From Ascoidea tarda (nom. inval.) (lineage: Eukaryota > Ascomycota > Saccharomycetes > Ascoideales > Ascoideaceae), in NCBI GenBank assembly GCA_030560485.1, contig JAKTTS010000020.1:1-64000 (forward strand): a stretch of DNA of 64,000 bases, written 5' to 3'. Below the pieces are notes generated by a model. The model searched no databases, was not told the DNA's origin, and saw nothing but the letters and a program-made list of their open reading frames with translations. Below, one piece after another: positions 61,757 to 64,000 of this stretch (position 1 is the first letter of the stretch; each line of letters starts with the position of its first letter). Made by a program: the position numbers and the translations under genes.

Positions 61757-63061
61757 ATGATAATGTCCTACAATTACAATCCAGTAAGCGGTAGCTTTTT
61801 TGGTTATCCAACACTCGATGACCACAATTACAACAACAGTTACTACTATCCCATGCTAAATTTATATTACAACAGACCTGCAAGATTTATCCCATTTGAT
61901 GATTCACCATCAGAATTCAGAATATTGCTTTCAAATCAAAGATTAGCGCCTAGACAGAAGTCAAGATACTACAACACAAGCAGCAAGTTGTTTGACATAT
62001 TATATAAATATGAGCCTGAACCTCAGCCTGAGTACAAGTACAAGACATTTATTGTGCAGGATGAAAACGCTGATAACATCACATTGGAATTTGTCAAAGA
62101 ATTCAATCCTAAATTAATCAAATTAAATCTCAAAGACAGCGTTGATAACAAATTTGATGACTGGCAAATCAAATTAAGCAAAGAAATTAAACTCAATCAC
62201 AATTTCAGAAATATTAATAATCAGAATATCTATGACTTAACTATCAGTTCTGAAGAAGATGACGTTAGAAAGCAGTACAGACTTAATAATAACATTGTTA
62301 ATGTTGATGGAATTGAATTGAGAATCATCGGTACCTTAAATTCAACTAAATTGGCGTTGATTATTCCAAAGAGAACAAATAAAAACCCAGATGAAAAAAC
62401 ATTAGAAAACCAAAAAAAATCAGAAAGTGAAAAAAAATTGCTAAATGAAACTCAAAATGAAATCAATGAAGCAGAACAACAAAAGATAAATCACTCACCA
62501 GCTCAAAAACAGGTTCAATTCAAAAATGAATTGAGATCGGTGTTTAATAAACAAACTGACAAAGACCACGATCAAGTCAAGAACACAAGTTTTATCACTA
62601 CTAATATTTCTGCTGATAATGATAAAAACATTATAAGAATTTCAATCAATTTTATTGAAGAAAATTCAAAACTAGTTGATGTCAACGTTTCAAACACAAA
62701 AGATTCAATCAATCAAAAAGAAAAGGATATTGGTTCTGAAATTGGACAATCAACTGAATCTAAATCGGATACCGAAATAAATGTTGATTCTAGTGTTGAA
62801 AAAGCTGCTGCCGAACAAACCATTAGGAAAACTGAGAATGAGGACGAAATGGATGTTGATTCTGATTACGACAATGTATCCAAAAGTGAATTGAATGATG
62901 ACAATGAAACGAACCATAAAGATAATATCGGTTTTAATGAAGGCTCTAAATCTAATAATAAAACTAAAAAACTATTCCAACATGATAATAACAGCAACAA
63001 ATCAGTTGGTTCAAATAAATTAAAGAAAGAGATCGCCAGTGCTTCGAGATGTGGATTTTGA
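61757..63061 (+). CDS. Putative Hsp42-like small heat shock protein, diverged
   Basis: I use the ATG at 61757 (MIMSYNYNPVSGSFFGYP), giving 434 residues; a second in-frame ATG is two codons later. The N-terminus is rich in Tyr, Asn and Pro, as in Hsp42. Residues about 95-215 resemble a diverged alpha-crystallin domain. FIVQDENADNITLEFVKEFN recalls the opening strand of Hsp42 (VYDTEDTYVVVLALPG). VRKQYRLNNNIVNVDGIELR, then TLNSTKLALIIPK, recalls the closing FERTVKFP-IKATYNNGLLQIKVPK. The tail (about 220-434) is acidic, rich in Ser, Asp, Asn and Glu. The promoter has a heat-shock-element-like cluster and a TATA box, which fits. The similarity is my own reading by eye and is weak; an unrelated disordered protein is the alternative. 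Confidence 0.55.
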   Translation: MIMSYNYNPVSGSFFGYPTLDDHNYNNSYYYPMLNLYYNRPARFIPFDDSPSEFRILLSNQRLAPRQKSRYYNTSSKLFDILYKYEPEPQPEYKYKTFIVQDENADNITLEFVKEFNPKLIKLNLKDSVDNKFDDWQIKLSKEIKLNHNFRNINNQNIYDLTISSEEDDVRKQYRLNNNIVNVDGIELRIIGTLNSTKLALIIPKRTNKNPDEKTLENQKKSESEKKLLNETQNEINEAEQQKINHSPAQKQVQFKNELRSVFNKQTDKDHDQVKNTSFITTNISADNDKNIIRISINFIEENSKLVDVNVSNTKDSINQKEKDIGSEIGQSTESKSDTEINVDSSVEKAAAEQTIRKTENEDEMDVDSDYDNVSKSELNDDNETNHKDNIGFNEGSKSNNKTKKLFQHDNNSNKSVGSNKLKKEIASASRCGF

Positions 63062-64000
63062 TTTGGAAGAATTTTAGAATATGTTGATATTAATAAGATA
63101 GCTTATATATTGGTTTGAATTTTGAATTTTGAATTTCAAATGTCAATTTTTGATTTTGAATTTTAGTCTAATTAATTAATTAATTAATTTTTATTTACTT
63201 TATTATATTACATTATAATTGATACACATCACATTGTATTTTCAATTTAAATTAAATTAGTGTTCATATTTATTTTATAGAATATGCCATATAGAATTTA
63301 AAAGTATGTATTTACATTGGTGCCCTTCATTAGTAATTAATCTAATTAAACATAAAAGTGTGATAAATTACTATGATTTGGTCTAACCAATTCATCCAGA
63401 TTCTCATTTTAATATTTCAGTAAATTTTATCGCATCTTTTTTATTGTTTTATATACTTCTTTCTTATAATTCATTATAGTTATAAATAATGTGTAATAAA
63501 GTTATATATTATATTTGTTTTGTTCCCATTATCTGTTCAAAATAATTTATTAGAAAATTGTTTTATTATATAAGCCATAAATTCAATACGATATGTATTT
63601 TAAATTGCTGTTTAAACAATAATTGGGTTTGAAAAATAATTATTGGTTTGGTTTGGGTTGAAATTTTTATCAAGCACAGAATTAATCGTTAGTGTTTGGT
63701 TTGAGAAAGGCTCGTTCGAAAAAAGGTCGGTCCAAATTAATTTGATAGCTATAGATTTTGGTGTATTACTCTTTTGGGTCTATTTTCAGAAAAGTTAGGC
63801 GAGCTTTCAAACCAAATCAAACTTTGGGCTTTCAAATCAAATAAAGATTTCTTCATTGAAAAACAGCTCAGAAAAATAGTTATAATCTATAGATTTTAGA
63901 TAGGATTTAGCGATTCATTAACGATATTACAAGAGTTGCAAATTTCGCATATTACCTATAAGTGAGAGGCGAAGAGGCAGGGGCAAATTATAAGATCACA
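63062..64000. other. AT-rich right edge
   Basis: No gene seen. TTAATTAATTAATTAATT-type runs follow the HSP-like gene (about 63171-63188), and the rest is AT-rich to the window end, with slightly higher GC in the last 300 bases. Confidence 0.5.

Noticed and set aside
1-64000. Mobile elements, viral fossils, CRISPR arrays
   Set aside because: No transposase, reverse transcriptase, integrase or capsid-like frame, no long terminal repeats and no spaced repeat array were seen.

Overview
The window looks like nuclear DNA of a budding yeast (Saccharomycotina). It is very AT-rich, the genes are mostly single long ORFs, the two introns sit right behind the start codon and use yeast-type splice sites, and the proteins match yeast families (LEU1, CUL3, ENG1/DSE4, FUM1, NUM1, DEP1, ADE3, RPN7, YND1, NUG1, HXK2, RTG2, PLC1). 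Gene density is low for a yeast: 16 protein genes (one of them a doubtful 55-codon ORF) and one tRNA in 64 kb, with intergenic stretches up to 5.9 kb. CTG codons are almost absent: by eye I found one in about 4,700 codons of seven conserved genes. That points to a lineage where CUG was lost or is decoded unusually (CUG-Ser, CUG-Ala or Ascoidea/Saccharomycopsis-like yeasts), but I cannot settle the clade or the decoding from this window. I saw no mobile element, CRISPR array or viral fossil.

Layout. 1-15.7 kb: a degenerate methyltransferase-like gene (-) and PLC1 (+) diverge across a 5.9 kb gap holding two GC-rich promoter-like islands. PLC1 then converges on LEU1. 15.7-30 kb: LEU1 (-) and CUL3 (-) are in tandem; CUL3 and the secreted glucanase ENG1 (+) share a compact divergent promoter; a 4.4 kb convergent gap with its own GC-rich island follows. 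30-44 kb: an Asn/Gln-rich protein (-), fumarase FUM1 (-, with one intron), the cortical anchor NUM1 (+) and the Rpd3L subunit DEP1 (-). 44-57 kb: ADE3 (-), a small possible gene (-), tRNA-Val(AAC) (+), RPN7 (-), YND1 (-), NUG1 (+, with one intron) and HXK2 (-). 57-64 kb: RTG2 (-) and a putative small-heat-shock-like gene (+) behind a heat-shock-element/TATA promoter.

How the genes relate. This is ordinary chromosomal gene content, not an operon-like system. Carbon metabolism and its signalling recur: HXK2 (glucose phosphorylation and sensing), RTG2 (retrograde signalling), FUM1 (TCA cycle) and LEU1 (leucine from a TCA-linked precursor). ADE3 and NUG1 carry promoter motifs of the ribosome-biogenesis regulon (PAC and RRPE). 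Many proteins carry long Asn-rich inserts.

The main unexplained features are the GC-rich, CCAAT-box-bearing islands embedded in AT-rich DNA. At least two lie between the 3' ends of convergent genes, where no protein gene explains them. Other points of interest are a plant-type telomere-like repeat (TTTAGGG), a palindrome cluster, 9-20 bp tandem repeats in leaders and promoters, the missing mitochondrial presequence on FUM1, and the CTG depletion.
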